Positions 23,957 through 35,856 of a stretch of 64,000 bases of DNA are shown here, one piece after another (positions within the stretch are counted from its first letter, which is position 1; every line of letters begins with the position of its first letter). Origin of the DNA: Puccinellia tenuiflora (taxonomy: Eukaryota; Streptophyta; Magnoliopsida; Poales; Poaceae). The notes beneath the pieces are model-generated. The model made no database searches. It was given only the letters and a program-made list of their open reading frames with translations, and was not told the origin of the DNA. The stretch covers positions 398,309-462,308 of the forward strand of contig QRDG01000341.1 in NCBI GenBank assembly GCA_012064385.1, given 5' to 3'. The translations under genes were made by a program, and so were the position numbers.

Positions 23957-25835
23957 TGTTGAAGATATTCCCTAGAGGCAAATAAATAAAGGAGTTTATT
24001 GTAATATCTCATTAAATTTTATAATTAGTTTTATACCATGCTAGAACTGTATTAAGAGGAAACATTAATACATGTGTGGTATGTAAACAACCAGGTTCCT
24101 GATATGTATAAGATACGCTAGTTCATTGGTCAACCGATGATTGAGGTTTCCCAATCATGGGCATTTATGCCAATTGACAATGGAGTCATTTCATTAGGTG
24201 AATGAAAGTGATGGACGTTACCCAATAGCGATTATTACAACGCGATCAAGTCACGAAGTTCACCATTGTGATGATTAGAAACGTGGTACTTATTCCTTAG
24301 ACCGTGAAATAATAATCCTATCACTATCATCGGAGGATGCCTTGACCATATCAACCATCACACCGTAACAGGGTGATCATAAAGGTGCAGCTCAGGTATG
24401 CAAAGGTGATATGTTGAGAAGTATGTATCAAGAAGCGGGATTTGCACCTCCGCGTGACGGAGAGATACTCTGGGCCCACTCGATGAGTCTTCATCCAATT
24501 AAGCTGTGCAGCGTATGACTAGGTCATGGGGATGAAAGATCACGGAAATGAGTTGAATGAGACTTGACCGGTAACGAGAGAACTAAGCATGGAGATGCTG
24601 GATGATCAGATCTCGGGCAAGTGAGTATCGCGATAGCAAAGGGAATGAGACTCTATGTTTATGATTCAACGACAAAGTTATTTCGTGGAATGCACATGGG
24701 TCATTATGGGCATCCCGATCCCGCTGATGATCATTGATTAGAGAGGAGTCTCGATCATGTCTGGAGTGTTCCCGAACAGTAGGGTAACACACTTAAGGGT
24801 TTGACGACGCTAGGAGATCATTCTGGTAATGTTGGAATTATCGAAGATAGGAAAGGAGAGAATCGGAGGAGTACCGATGAAATCCGAAGGAGTATCGGAG
24901 TGATCTAAAAGGAGTTTCGGAATCACGGGAATTTATACATGATGTGAATATATTAATTGGAGAATTATATATATTCATATATTGGTGGAAATAAATTTGA
25001 TAATGTATAAATAATAAATTGGAGAATTAAATATTTATACATTATAATAAATAAATTAAATAATAGATTAATATATTAATTAGTGAATTATATATTTATG
25101 TATTGATTTAATAAAGTTATTTATTAATTAAAAATGTTTTCATTTCGAATTTTGGGGCAGCCCACCTTAATGGGCCACTTTCGGGAGGAAGGGACCACCC
25201 CAAGGGAGCAAGGAGGGGCGGGTGGGCCAAGTGGCCAATGGGGCCCATGGCCACCACGCACCATGGTGGCCGGCCGGCCACCACCTCCTTCCCCTTTTTC
25301 CTTTAGTCCCACATGGGGGAGCTAAGGAGGAGGGGTGCCCTCTTCCACCTATATATACAAGTGCTACGTGGATATTTTAATTAAGCAAAAAATTGGAGAA
25401 AAACCAATAAATCCCACGACACCTCCCGCCACCTCTCCATCTCTCTCGTACCCCGTAGTCCCTTGAAGGACCGCGCACGAGAGGGAAATCTTCACCGCAG
25501 CACGCCGTCGCGTTGCCGGAATTCCGCCAGAAGATCTACTTCCGCAACCTCGGTGGGATCGGAGGGACTGGGAGTGGTCGTCATACACCGTACGTGTGTG
25601 AGTACTCAGGGGTGCCATTGCGGCACTAGTCGTCGCGCCAGGATCGTCACGACCTTGAGGTCGGCTTCAGTTCGACTACATCATCCACGTTCCTCTCAGA
25701 ACGTTAAACGCTTTCGGTCTACAAGAGGTATGTCGCCGGAACCGTCCCGTTACCGCATTACTAATAGATAGATCCTGGCTAGTTTTGGAGTTGCGTTAGA
25801 TAAAAAAAATTGTTTTCTGCTACCGAACCCCTTTA
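23957..25835 (+). repeat. Copia 5' LTR
   Basis: This runs from TGTTGAAGATA to just before the primer site, about 1.88 kb. It includes a GC-rich transcribed part rich in GGCC and CCACC motifs (25160-25320) and a TATA box at 25350. The right terminus is not a clean CA, so the end is approximate. The bases before it are all T, so a target-site duplication cannot be judged. Confidence 0.65.
25350..25358 (+). promoter_or_regulatory. TATA box of the Copia LTR
   Basis: TATATATAC follows CTCTTCCACC, the usual layout of a Copia LTR promoter, about 490 bases before the primer site. Confidence 0.6.
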
Positions 25836-25836
25836 G

Positions 25837-25848
25837 TGGTATCAGAGC
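25837..25848 (+). other. Copia primer-binding site (initiator tRNA-Met)
   Basis: TGGTATCAGAGC is the standard complement of the 3' end of plant initiator tRNA-Met, used by most plant Copia elements. It lies right behind the LTR. Confidence 0.85.
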
Positions 25849-26899
25849 CGATCTATGCGTAGTATTGCTGGTACGGTTAGAACACATGTTGAATGTGGGC
25901 GTCGATACTATATTTGTTACCCTCTCACGTGCACTTGCTCATACTGTTGGATTGTTTGATGAAGCGGCCTGGACCGACCTTACACGTACTCTTACGCGAG
26001 ACTGGTTCCACAATTGACATATGGCTTGTACCATATATGCGGCTGGCGGGTGTCTGTCTCTCTAGCAATGGCGGTATGGCATTTTCAACGGAGGCCCCCG
26101 AAAGGGTGTGATAGAGACAAATATCTTATCGGCCTTGTGGTTGAAGTTTGTAGGTAGAAGTACGGTTCTCTTACGTAAGCCCATACAACCACGTAAAACT
26201 TGCAAATAGATAAAGTAGAGGCGTCTAACTTTATTTTGCAGGGGGCGAGTGATATGGTACGGTAAGTATTATGCGAAATATTCAGCCGTCATGGTGGAGG
26301 CCCCGTAGACCCGGCGCCGGAGCAAGATGGAGATCATGCCGACGCGCCCCGATGGAGATCAAGGCGCGACACCATATCATATCGCATTACATTTGATGGT
26401 AAATTGTGTGCTTATATTTCTTGTATTAGATATACGACGGTAGTAATATAAGTTAAATCTCTCATTTTAATACCAATTAAAAGTGTTCTCCCTTAGTATG
26501 CACCACCAAGAAAATTCGCCGTTGTGGAGGCAGGTCGTGACGATCGGGTGTCAAACACATCTGCGTTTGCATACGGTGGGTATAAGCCATGTATGCACTA
26601 CAATATACTAAGGTTGAATTGGCGAGCCTAGCATGTACAGACGTGGCCTCGGAGCACAAGGGATCAAAAGACAAAGCATGAGTCGCATGAATGTTGCGAT
26701 CGACATTGTAATGTCCACCTTTGCAGTCATGCAGCCGGCCGTGACGATCGGGGGTTTTATGGTGAACAAGGATCGTGTAATCATTAAGACTATTTTGAGA
26801 GATGATTGTCTTAGTGGAGTTATTTTATAATATGATTATAATTTAACTCATATTATAAACTTTATTTTTAAATCGTCTTTGCAAAAATCCTTATAGATA

Positions 26900-27580
26900 A
26901 TGGCCTTCGATTTTAGCCCTTTCATTTTTGGTTAAAATCTCCACCTCGATGGGTCCAACTTCTCTAGATGGTACCAGCTTCTGAGAGATACTCTTGAAAA
27001 GAATTTTTTGCTCTACGTGATAGAAGAACCACTAAGAGATCGACCCGATGATTCTGATGGTGAGGACGCCTATGAGGATTGGCGTGACATCCGCGACACC
27101 TACATGCGTGTTGAGTGGCTGATGCGTTCCAGTATGACTTATGACTTAAGGGTGCAATTCAGTGACACCCGTGCCGATGAGATTATTAATAGACTTAAAA
27201 TCCTTTTCGGGGCACAAGTCAGAGTCGCAAGGTTCGAATGTCTTGATGAGTTTATTTCAACCATGATGGAAGAAAAGACATGTCTAGATCAACACTTGGT
27301 GAGGATGCATGAGATACATCGACGTCTCACACATGTTTGGGACTACTGGATGGCCGACGAGATAGCAATGGATGTGGTATTGCGCTCGCTTCCTCTTAGC
27401 TATAAGAGCTACGTTAGAGATTTTGTGATGAAAGGAGAAGAGTTCACCTTCTTTACATTCCTAGCTCGGTTGAGGACTGCCAAAGTAGAACCAATAGAAG
27501 CAGAAATCATCGACCCGGGAGGTATATATGATATACAAGTTTATAAATGTTTTTCATTCGCACTTGTTACATATTTGTGA
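26900..27580 (+). pseudogene. Copia gag (UBN2-like), one early stop
   Basis: From ATG 26900 the reading is MAFDFSPFIFG, a TAA stop at 26933-26935, then NLHLDGSNFSRWYQLLRDTL and a gag core with YEDWRDIRDTYMRVEWLMRS, LDQHLVRMHEIHRRLTHVWD and VLRSLPLSYKSYVRDF. This is the helical gag domain of plant Copia elements, in which about 200 residues precede a zinc knuckle; the knuckle and everything behind it are absent here. The product would be the particle structural protein. The upstream stop leaves an open stretch from about 26936 that could only start internally. Next to it lie only noncoding AT-rich sequences. Confidence 0.7.
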
Positions 27581-29393
27581 AGTATTTGATACTTATTCTT
27601 GTTTTATAAAAACAAAACCGACTGTGCATGTGGCTTGGAATGGACAAGGCGCCAATGGATGATTGGGAGCTATCAAGGAGTTGATGCTGGAGACGCCCTT
27701 CCTATACATTTATTGTTTTGATTAGAGGATTTGAGTAAATTTTGTAATCGATTAGAGTGTGGACTATATTAGTGTGTTTTGCATTTTGCAAGACAGCTAT
27801 TCATGTAAAGAAGATGTTCTATATAATGAATAAATATCTTTTGTGGTCACATTTCGATTATGAGTATGTTATTCTTATCTCGACAATAAATAAATTAGAA
27901 CATTTATAAGTCATGCCAAAATAATATCCAAAGTTTAAATAATGACTTCATTATAAAATGACACTATTCTTGGTCATGTTATAAATGTGTTGATGATGAC
28001 ACATGCCCTAGAAGGCAATGCGGCCAAGGCACCATACCTGCGTGTGTGTGTTGCGTTGAAAAATCGTGTTTGATCGATTGAAGTTTCAATAAATAGTGGA
28101 ATTCATTATTTAGTAGACTCCATCATAATTTGGAGTAAACAGATGTGTTTACTTAAATTATGAGTTGGAAATATTTGATGAAAATCAATGGAGATTTCAG
28201 GAGTGAATTGGATATTAATTTTAACAAGAAAATTGAGTCCCTACGATTGGATCAAAGTGACAAGATATTTGAGTTATAATTTTAGCATTAGCGTCTATGA
28301 AACGAGTTTCATAAAATATTTTTTTTGGAATTGTTCAATATGATTGATTTATTCTAAGTATTGTGAATCACACTTTATTGAAATATCGTGTGGTGATAAA
28401 GCGATATCTTAGCAGGTTTAATAACATCGTTTAGAATTATCAATTAGAAATAACGAAATACCCCTCACAAGGGCCTATGTGTTATTCCCAGAAACACATC
28501 CATATGAATTATGGAAAGTCATAATTTCAAAGTTATATGATAATTTGAAACTATAGCGAATAAATGATTTTGTAGAATATTCACATGTGAATGTGAATGC
28601 GCCTTCCACCAAAACCAAAGAAGGGTAAATATAGTATTTACTAAATGGTTGGTATTTTATCATGAAAGAGTTGATCATGATAAAAGGTTGCTGGAATTGA
28701 AATTAGTAAAAGCTGAAATAAGGTAGTTGACTTCACCTTCGAAGTGTCGAGTGGTGCAACGGAATGAGTTTTGGTAAAATGTGTTCTTAACACATAAAGT
28801 CAAAATTAAAGATAATGATCATAGGATTTCAACTGAAAGCTTTTTACTAATAAGGCAGTAGGATTCAAAAATATATTTGCCATGGTGCGAATTGAATATT
28901 CATGATTTACTTGTCATGGTCGAGAAACATGACATACCTACGAACTACAAAAGAAGGAATAGTGACCCTGAAATACGATAATGACTAAAGAGTCATTGAA
29001 AATCCAATTTTAAGTAAAGGATCGCAATGTAGATGTTGCTTGACCTTGTTGAGTGATTTTATCACTTGATATCTTTTAAGGAGTTAAAAGAAAGGAAATA
29101 ATACTTGAAAGGACACAAAGCACATTTTGTCAAGAAGTGTATCTTGGACAAAATTCAAAGGTATTTGATCACTTAAATCTGGTGATGCTTGTGTCCATTG
29201 GATTATCACTAGCATGGTACTAGTGCATCGTATATGTAATCTCGACTTGAAGAGTGGTTCAAGAAGATTCTGGAATTGTCCAAAATATCGAGGAATTTGC
29301 AGTTGCAAATTTTGTGTGGGAGCTAATTGATATAAATGTATGTGTGACATATTTTAAGTGGGAGCAAATTGATCTCCATGATCGAATATGTGG
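27581..29393. other. Copia noncoding internal sequence
   Basis: This is AT-rich and has no recognisable pol domain or reading frame of note. GTGGGAGC-type motifs at 29316-29323 and 29357-29365 resemble Copia polypurine tracts and recur at 30901-30909 and 30952-30960. Confidence 0.5.
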
Positions 29394-29398
29394 GTAAC

Positions 29399-30886
29399 TG
29401 ATACGTGTCAAACGTATCTATAATTTTTGATTGTTCCATTCTAGTTTTGTGATGTTGTCACATGTTTTTAATATCATATTACATCATTTTTATGCATTTT
29501 GTCAGACTAACCTATTGACAAGATGCCCAATGCTAGTTTACTGTTTTTGCTGAGTCACCCGAGCCGCCGCCACCATAAACCCTAGTTCGGGGGTGATTCT
29601 GAAGCTGATCCCGGCACCCTTCGGAGGGAGATCTATCCCGGAGGGCTCTTCATCGCCATGCCTTCCTCCGGGATGATTTGTGAGTAGTTCCACCTTGGAC
29701 CATGGGTCCATGGCAGTAGCTAGATGGTAGTCTCTCACCCTTGTGCTTCATGTATTGTGATCTTGTGAGCTGCCTAACATGATCAAGATCGACTATTGTA
29801 ATGCTATGTGATGTGTTTGCTAGGATCCGATGGATTATGAAGTTATGTTCAGATTGTGCATGATTCTTATATATTCATTTATGTTCTTGCATGCTCTCCG
29901 ATGTATGTAGTTGCTTTGGCCAAGTAATTATGTGTGTCTCCAAGAGGGAGTATTTATGCTAGATAGTGGGTTCATGCCCCCTTTTGTTCCTGGGCACGAG
30001 TGACAGAAACGTCTAAGGGCGAGGGTGTGTTGTTGCTACTAAGGGTAAAACAACGGTGTTAAAGTCTATTTTGATGTTTAATATTGCTTACTTCATGCGC
30101 TTTACTTAATGCAAATGTCAGTTGCTTGCAACTTAATACCGATGGGTGACAGGCTGGATAGCGATCCCACGGTGGACTTTTTAGACAAAGATGCAGTTGG
30201 ATTCAACGGTCTTTATTCTTTGTCGTGATGCCTACATAAATATTACCATGTACTCTTTGTTATAGCTAGATTAAGTTTGTGTTGCAACTTAATACCGATG
30301 GGTGACAGGCTGGATAGCGATCCCACGGTGGACTTTTTAGACAAAGATGCAGTTGGATTCAACGGTTTTTGTTCTTTGTCATGATGCCTACATAAATATT
30401 ACCATGTACTCTTTGTCATATCTAGATTAAGTTTGTGTCATAAATTTGTCAATTGCCTAGCCGTAATTTGTTTACCCATCATATGAGTGTTTTATCTATT
30501 TGAGAGACTCCACTAGTGAACCCATGGCCCCCGGTCCATATGTTTAAATTGTTTACAACCTCATTTACTTGTTTTTCATCATCATTACTCCTCTGGTCCG
30601 TTTCCATAATTTCATCCACTACACTATACGTTTAACCGCTTTGTTTTCAGCAGACCGGAAAGATTGACAACCTTTCCGCCGTTGGGGGCAAAGTAATTGT
30701 TTGAGTGTGTGCAGGTCCATGTTCATTGACGATTAAGCGCCAGAGATCGTCAACAATCACCTCGTTGTTCATTTCAAAGTCCTACTGGTTCGATAAACCT
30801 CGGTTTGTTAACGAGGGAAAACTGCTACTTACTACATCCACACATTCTCTTGGGGCACTACCCAACGCTATCATCATCCGCAATCA
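29399..30886 (+). mobile_element. Solo LTR E (Athila-like), TSD GTAAC
   Basis: GTAAC flanks it at 29394-29398 and 30887-30891, a perfect duplication. It starts TGATACGTGTC and ends CGCAATCA. Compared with the other LTRs it lacks the block between the TGTTTTTGCTG motif and the AGCCGCCGCC motif, including the TATA box (roughly 270 bases), and it carries a 156-bp tandem duplication at 30126-30437. No internal region is present. Confidence 0.9.
30126..30437 (+). repeat. 156-bp tandem duplication in solo LTR E
   Basis: The unit starting TTGCAACTTAATACCGATGG occurs at 30126-30281 and again at 30282-30437 with only a few differences. Other LTR copies in the window have it once. Confidence 0.85.
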
Positions 30887-30891
30887 GTAAC

Positions 30892-31317
30892 ATGTTTTTG
30901 AGTGGGAGCCAATTGGGGCTTTCATGACTTAACATGTGGGTAACATATTTGAGTGGGAGCTTAACAACATTTTGTGTATGCAAATGGGCATATTGTGAAT
31001 GTTGGTGGTATTATCGGTATTAGAAGTATAAGTTCAAATTTATGAAGGAGTTTATAAATTTAACGTCTATACAGATAGATAAATTAAGTCAAGTAGCATT
31101 TTGCCTAAATAAGATTCAGAAGGAGTTCAGAATGGAACACGTAAATGACGGAGGTTCTTACTCGTACAAGTAAATGACGGAGGTTCTTACTTGTAAAATT
31201 TGAGCAAACTATTGAGTTGAGACTCAATGCAGAATAATAGTGGTTGGCAGAGATGTTGTAGGAACTATGCCAGAGTCATAGATGCTAACATATAAAAGCA
31301 TATTATGTGCTTGACAA
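30892..31317. other. Copia internal sequence between insertions
   Basis: No gene. It includes two polypurine-like AGTGGGAGC motifs (30901-30909 and 30952-30960) and a 29-bp tandem repeat beginning GTAAATGACGGAGGTTCTTA (31141-31169 and 31170-31198). AATGT at 31318-31322 is the target site of the Tat-like element. Confidence 0.55.
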
Positions 31318-31322
31318 AATGT

Positions 31323-32392
31323 TGTCGGCACAGTGGAAACCAGGGTACCACGGGCCGGCCTGCCAGGGCCCACAAGATCCTTTGGATGATTTTCGCTAAG
31401 GACCAGGCTCTCCAAGCCTGGCGAGCTTCGCGAGGATTTCTCCCCTCGCGAAGGGTTTTCTCCTCGCCAAGGACTCTCTCCCCTGGCGAGGGATCGCCCC
31501 TCGACAAGGCGTCTCCGACGCCGCCCGCAATTCTGCTAAGGACCAAGCTGAAGGGCTCGGCGAGGCTTTTCTCCTCGCGAAGCGCCTTCCTCGTGAAGCC
31601 ATCTCTGCCCCCGCGGCAGAGCGCACATGGGCTCTGCGCCATGTGCAGAGTGACGTGCGTGCCTACGCGCGATGACGACGACGCCGCAGTTGCCATTTCC
31701 ATGTATAAAGCAGTCAACAAAGCGGAGCCAAGCAAAGCGGACAACGAGTATTGCCTCTTTGGTGACAAGGGAACAGTCTGCAGCTACGCTCCAAGGACGA
31801 CGTCACCGTGGGTCACCTCCCACCTCGGCAAGCGCCAGCCCACTGTCCAGCTGGTTGGTGCCCCTTTTCAGCTTTGGTGACGCCGTTCCCCTGCCGTGGA
31901 CCGCGTCCACGAGCTTTACCTTTATGGTGGACTTCACCTTTACGGTGCACCGTGCCTCCCCCTTCGTCGCCATGTGGTAGCCCTTCCCGCCCAAATGTTT
32001 GGGCGGAAGAGGTCCAGGACGCCTATAAAGGAAGGAGGAGCACGCCCAAGCAAAGGGTTCGATCTTCGGTTGGCCCAGCTCTAGCAAACCCTAACCCTAG
32101 ATCTGAAGCCTAGCAAGTAGCCATTGTTAGTCACCTCGAGCTCGACAAGCTCCACCTTGTACTGTGAACTCTCCAAGCAGTGCAATACACCAAAGCAGGA
32201 CGTAGGGGTTTTACCTCCACAAGAGGGCCCTGAACCTGGGTAAGACTGGGTGTTCTTTTTCTGCAGTGCTGTCCCGCAGCGAGTCCGACGAGCACCGTCG
32301 CCGGAGCACATTGAGGGTTGTTTGATTACATGTTCAGCCCCTTACTCGATCCTTCTCGAGACACCCCCAGTTCCTGGGACAGTTCTTCGACA
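31323..32392 (+). repeat. Tat-like element 5' LTR
   Basis: This is 1,070 bp with a TATAAAG box at 32024-32030. Readings inside it (for example 31305-31880) are also present in the 3' LTR and are by-products of GC-rich sequence, not genes. The primer site follows after two bases. Confidence 0.9.
32024..32030 (+). promoter_or_regulatory. TATA box of the Tat-like LTR
   Basis: TATAAAG follows CCAGGACGCC, and the matching copy in the 3' LTR is at 40400-40406. It would direct the genomic transcript rightward; the second copy would fire out of the element. Confidence 0.6.
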
Positions 32393-32394
32393 TT

Positions 32395-32412
32395 TGGCGC
32401 GCCAGGTAGGGG
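32395..32412 (+). other. Primer-binding site of the Tat-like element
   Basis: TGGCGCGCCAGGTAGGGG begins two bases after the 5' LTR. This sequence is familiar from grass Gypsy elements of the Grande/RIRE2 kind. I do not assign the primer tRNA. Confidence 0.7.
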
Positions 32413-32443
32413 GCTGAGGCGCGTCTTCATCCTCGACACAGCC

Positions 32444-34855
32444 ATGGCCGGTTCTCGTGCCGAACGTCTCGCTCGCCGGACGGCTAGCGCCGCCACCGCT
32501 CCCGCAGGCCGCCCGCGCGGCCGCCCGCGTGGGAGCTCTGCTCCGGAGCGCCGTGTCGACCCCGAGCCCCTCGTCGAGCACCCGGATGACGACGACGTCG
32601 ACCACGCTGAGGACGACCTCGGCGAAGAGGAGGCCTCCTCCCTGCCCCCGTCGCGGGACCGTGCTGCCTCCTCGCTGGGCCGCCCTGCGCCCAGCCCGGC
32701 GACTGCGCTTCTCATGGCGCAGGAGCTGCTGCAGTATCGCCCCACGCCGGCGGCTCAGGAGGCCTGGCTCAACCGCGTTGCCGAGCTCATCGGCGCCGCT
32801 CGCGCCGCGGCACCCGCGCCGTCTCGTTCCTTGGTTCCTTCTGCACTCGTGGGGGACGTGGCGCACGGCGCACCTCCCGCGCCTCCTCTCCATCCCGCAC
32901 CCGCTCCAGCTCCACCGGTCGCACCGCAACCTGCTCCAGCGGGGGCTCCTCCTCGCGACGGCCACGCCGCATCGCACGCGTTGTCGCCGCATGACTGCCA
33001 GATCGTGCAGCGAGCCCCTGAGGATGCACGCGTGAGCATCGAGCGCGGACAGGAACGCCGCAACCGCGCCGTCCAGGACGTCGCCACCGCCGGGCACCAC
33101 CTCCGCGCCACCCTCGCCAACGGCACGGTCACCTACGGCACGACGGCCGCGTTCACTCGCAGCCTCCGTCGCGTCGTCTGGCCGGTCAAGTTCAGTCCGG
33201 ACCTCCCTCCGCGCTACGACGGCAAGAACAACCCCCTGGAGTTCCTGCAGCTCTAATCTCTGGCCATCCAGGCCGCCGGGGGCGACGACAAGGTCATGGC
33301 GAACTGGTTCCCCATGGCCCTCAAGGACTCCGCGTCCTCATGGCTCACCAACCTCCCCGCCGAGTCCATCAACACCTGGGAGGAGCTCTGCCGGTGCTTC
33401 GTCGCCAACTTCAAGGGCACGTACGAGCGCGGCCTCACCTACAACGACCTCCGCGCTGTGCGTCAGAAGCCCGGCGAGACCCTCCGCAAGTACATCCAGC
33501 GCTTCAGCCAAGTGCGCAACAAGATCCCCAACGCCACCGACGCGCAGGTCATTTCGGCCTTCTAGGCTGGGGTCACAGATGTGCGGATGCTCGAGAAGCT
33601 TGGCATCCACGACAACATCACCACCGTCGTCAAGCTTTTCGACTTGGCGGACAAGTGCGCCAAGGCTGAAGAGGGCCGCTTGTTCGTCAAGAACGAGCCA
33701 GGGGACCCCACCGAGGGGTCCAAGAAGAAGAAATCCTCCGAGAAGCGCAAGACTACTGCGGTCCTCGCGGCAGAACCCGACGCCAAGCAGCCTCGCCAAG
33801 CTGCCACTCCAGCTGCAGGACCTGAGAAGAAGGATGATCGTCCCTTCTGCATCTACCACAACAGGCACTCTCACGCCACCGAGGACTGCTTCGACATCAA
33901 GAGGCTTCGCGAGGCTCGCGAGGCTCGCGAGGCAAACGGAGGCCGCGGCGGCCGCGGGGGGCGACGCTGGAACAACAACTACAACGACAACTACCAGCAG
34001 AACCCTCAGGCCAACGCTGCCCAGCCCGCGAACGACAACCTGCCTGCCGAGGCTGACGAGGGCTACTAGGTGCCTCGTGGAGCCGCTTGCATCCTTGGCG
34101 GGGCTCAGGCCCCTCGCTCCAACCGCCACTTCAAGCAACTCGCTCGCGAGGTCGCAGCAGCCCTCCCTGGAGTCGAGGCCTCCAGGCCCCTCAAGTGGTC
34201 CCAGTGCCCCATTACATTCGACTCCGGCGACCACCCCAAGTCTACTTCAACCGTTGGCACCATCCCGCTGGTCTGCACCCCCACCATCAACAACATCGCC
34301 GTCTCTAAGACGCTCATTGATGGGGGTGCTGGCCTCAACGTCATCTCCATCGAGACATTCGAGAAGCTGCAGGTGCCCTATGAGCGGCTCATGCCTACCA
34401 GGCCCTTCTCGGGAGTGACAGAGGGTCTTACCACCCCTTTGGGGCAGGTGAGGCTCGCCGTCACTTTCGGCACCCAGGCCAACTACCGCACCGAGCTGAT
34501 CGACTTCGACGTCGCGCACATCGGCCTGCCCTACAACGCCATACTCGGCTACCCCGCCCTCGCCAAATTCATGGCGGTGACCCACCACGCCTACAACCTC
34601 GTCAAGCTCCCTGGCTCGGGTGGCACCATTGTCATCCGCGGCGTGGTCTCGGACGCCCTGTACGCTGCGCAAGCGGCCTACAAGGCTGCCGCGGTGGCGT
34701 CACCCGCTGACGAGGACGAGGAACCCCTCCCGAGGCCCCCCGCAAAGAAGAAGCAGCTGTTCTCCCAGGAGAAGGCTGCGACAAAGCAAGTATCTCTGGA
34801 GGCAAGCGGCTCGGGGGCTTGCGTCACCATCGGCGCCAACCTGCCTCCCAAATAG
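32444..34855 (+). pseudogene. Tat-like gag-protease, one frame with in-frame stops
   Basis: One frame runs from MAGSRAERLARRTAS (ATG 32444) to 34855, 804 codons, with stops at 33254, 33563, 34067 and the final 34853. In order it has a proline/alanine-rich N-terminus, the gag core (ANWFPMALKDSASSWLTNLP at about 33300; ETLRKYIQRFSQVRNKIPN), a knuckle-like FCIYHNRHSHATEDC at about 33847, and an aspartic protease with LIDGGAGLNVIS at about 34315 and ILGYPALAKF. The reading past the last stop (ESALAVFLRANSDMFTW) is the usual lead-in to reverse transcriptase, so the 34853 stop is also a mutation; homology then ends at about 34915. The start at 32444 is preferred because an upstream in-frame Met lies in the LTR. 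Confidence 0.85.
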
Positions 34856-35856
34856 GAAAGCGCGCTCGCCGTTTTCCTCAGGGCAAACTCTGACATGTTC
34901 ACCTGGACATCGTCAGATGTGTCCAGAGAAGCAAGACTTCATCATCGAAGGGAAAAACCTCTGGCCACGCCAGTGTAACGAACCTCTATTTCAGGTCATT
35001 CTGAACCTTTGCGCATCGCGCCAAGCATATTTTGTTACTTCGGCAGGATCTACCGTTGTTTACTTTCCTCCCTCGCTCGTATGATCCCTCTTGCGTATCT
35101 CGCGAGCGGGGGCTAACATGGTGCCATGCCACGGGAGCATCCCGGCAGCGCCTCAAACCCAAGGGATCCGAGCTCTGAACTTGCGGGTCAGCTCTCATGC
35201 ATGTCAACTCCCAAGGAGCTCTGAACTCATGGGTTAGCTCCCGCGCATGTCAACTCACCAAGGATCACCAAAACCTTGGTGCCTGTTTCTCCTCGCGAGA
35301 CACACATGAAGGAACCTACGAGCACCATAAGATTTTTTAGCTATCTATTGCTTGTGGGTATGCCTATCTCTCCAAATGCAGGAAAACAGGCTCTCCAAGC
35401 CTCAGGCAACGTCAAGGCAAAAACATCTCGCCAGGGGACCAACACCCTCTCCAAGGCAGAATGCCTCGCTAAGCTAAGTACAAAGACTTGGTCGAAATTT
35501 CCTCTCGTTGGTTTTTGCCCCTCGAGTCTCTTTTCTCTCTCCTACGCCTCATAGGCTGCTTGCGCGTCAAAGGGGAGCCCCAAGCATCGCGCTTCGAGGA
35601 GCTCTTACTTCTTGAGGCCTCACACACCCCCCGGCCTTGTGGAGCCATGACTCTCACATACCGAAGCGGCGGTGGTGTAGCGCTAAGAGAGGGTCCTAAG
35701 ACGTAGAGCGAAAAAGATATGAGGGGGAAAGACAAAAGCTCCCCGAGAGACATTCACAAGCACACTCCAATATAACTTGACAAGTTTTTACAAAGTTTAC
35801 AATCAAAATAACTAAGATAAGTGTGCCCTCTGCACGCCCAGCTACAGGCAAGGAGC
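34856..35856. other. Tat-like element spacer with tandem repeats
   Basis: After a short remnant of the polymerase lead-in (to about 34915) there is no recognised coding sequence. A 46-47 bp tandem repeat starting AGCTCTGAACT occurs at 35171-35216 and 35217-35263. Tat-lineage elements often carry such repeats between pol and the 3' region. A T-rich stretch before 35857 would form the 3' side of the antisense gene. Confidence 0.55.
35171..35263 (+). repeat. Tandem repeat, two units of 46-47 bp
   Basis: Two imperfect units (AGCTCTGAACTTGCGGGTCA and AGCTCTGAACTCATGGGTTA, each followed by a CATGTCAACTC segment and CCAAGG). Weaker CCAAGG-type echoes continue to about 35280. Confidence 0.6.

Noticed and set aside
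25463..25771. 102-codon frame in the Copia LTR
   Set aside because: It sits in the transcribed part of the LTR just before the primer site and has no recognisable domain.
31305..32113. Several frames that look like small proteins (again at 39603-40489)
   Set aside because: The same frames occur in both LTRs of the Tat-like element; they are LTR sequence.
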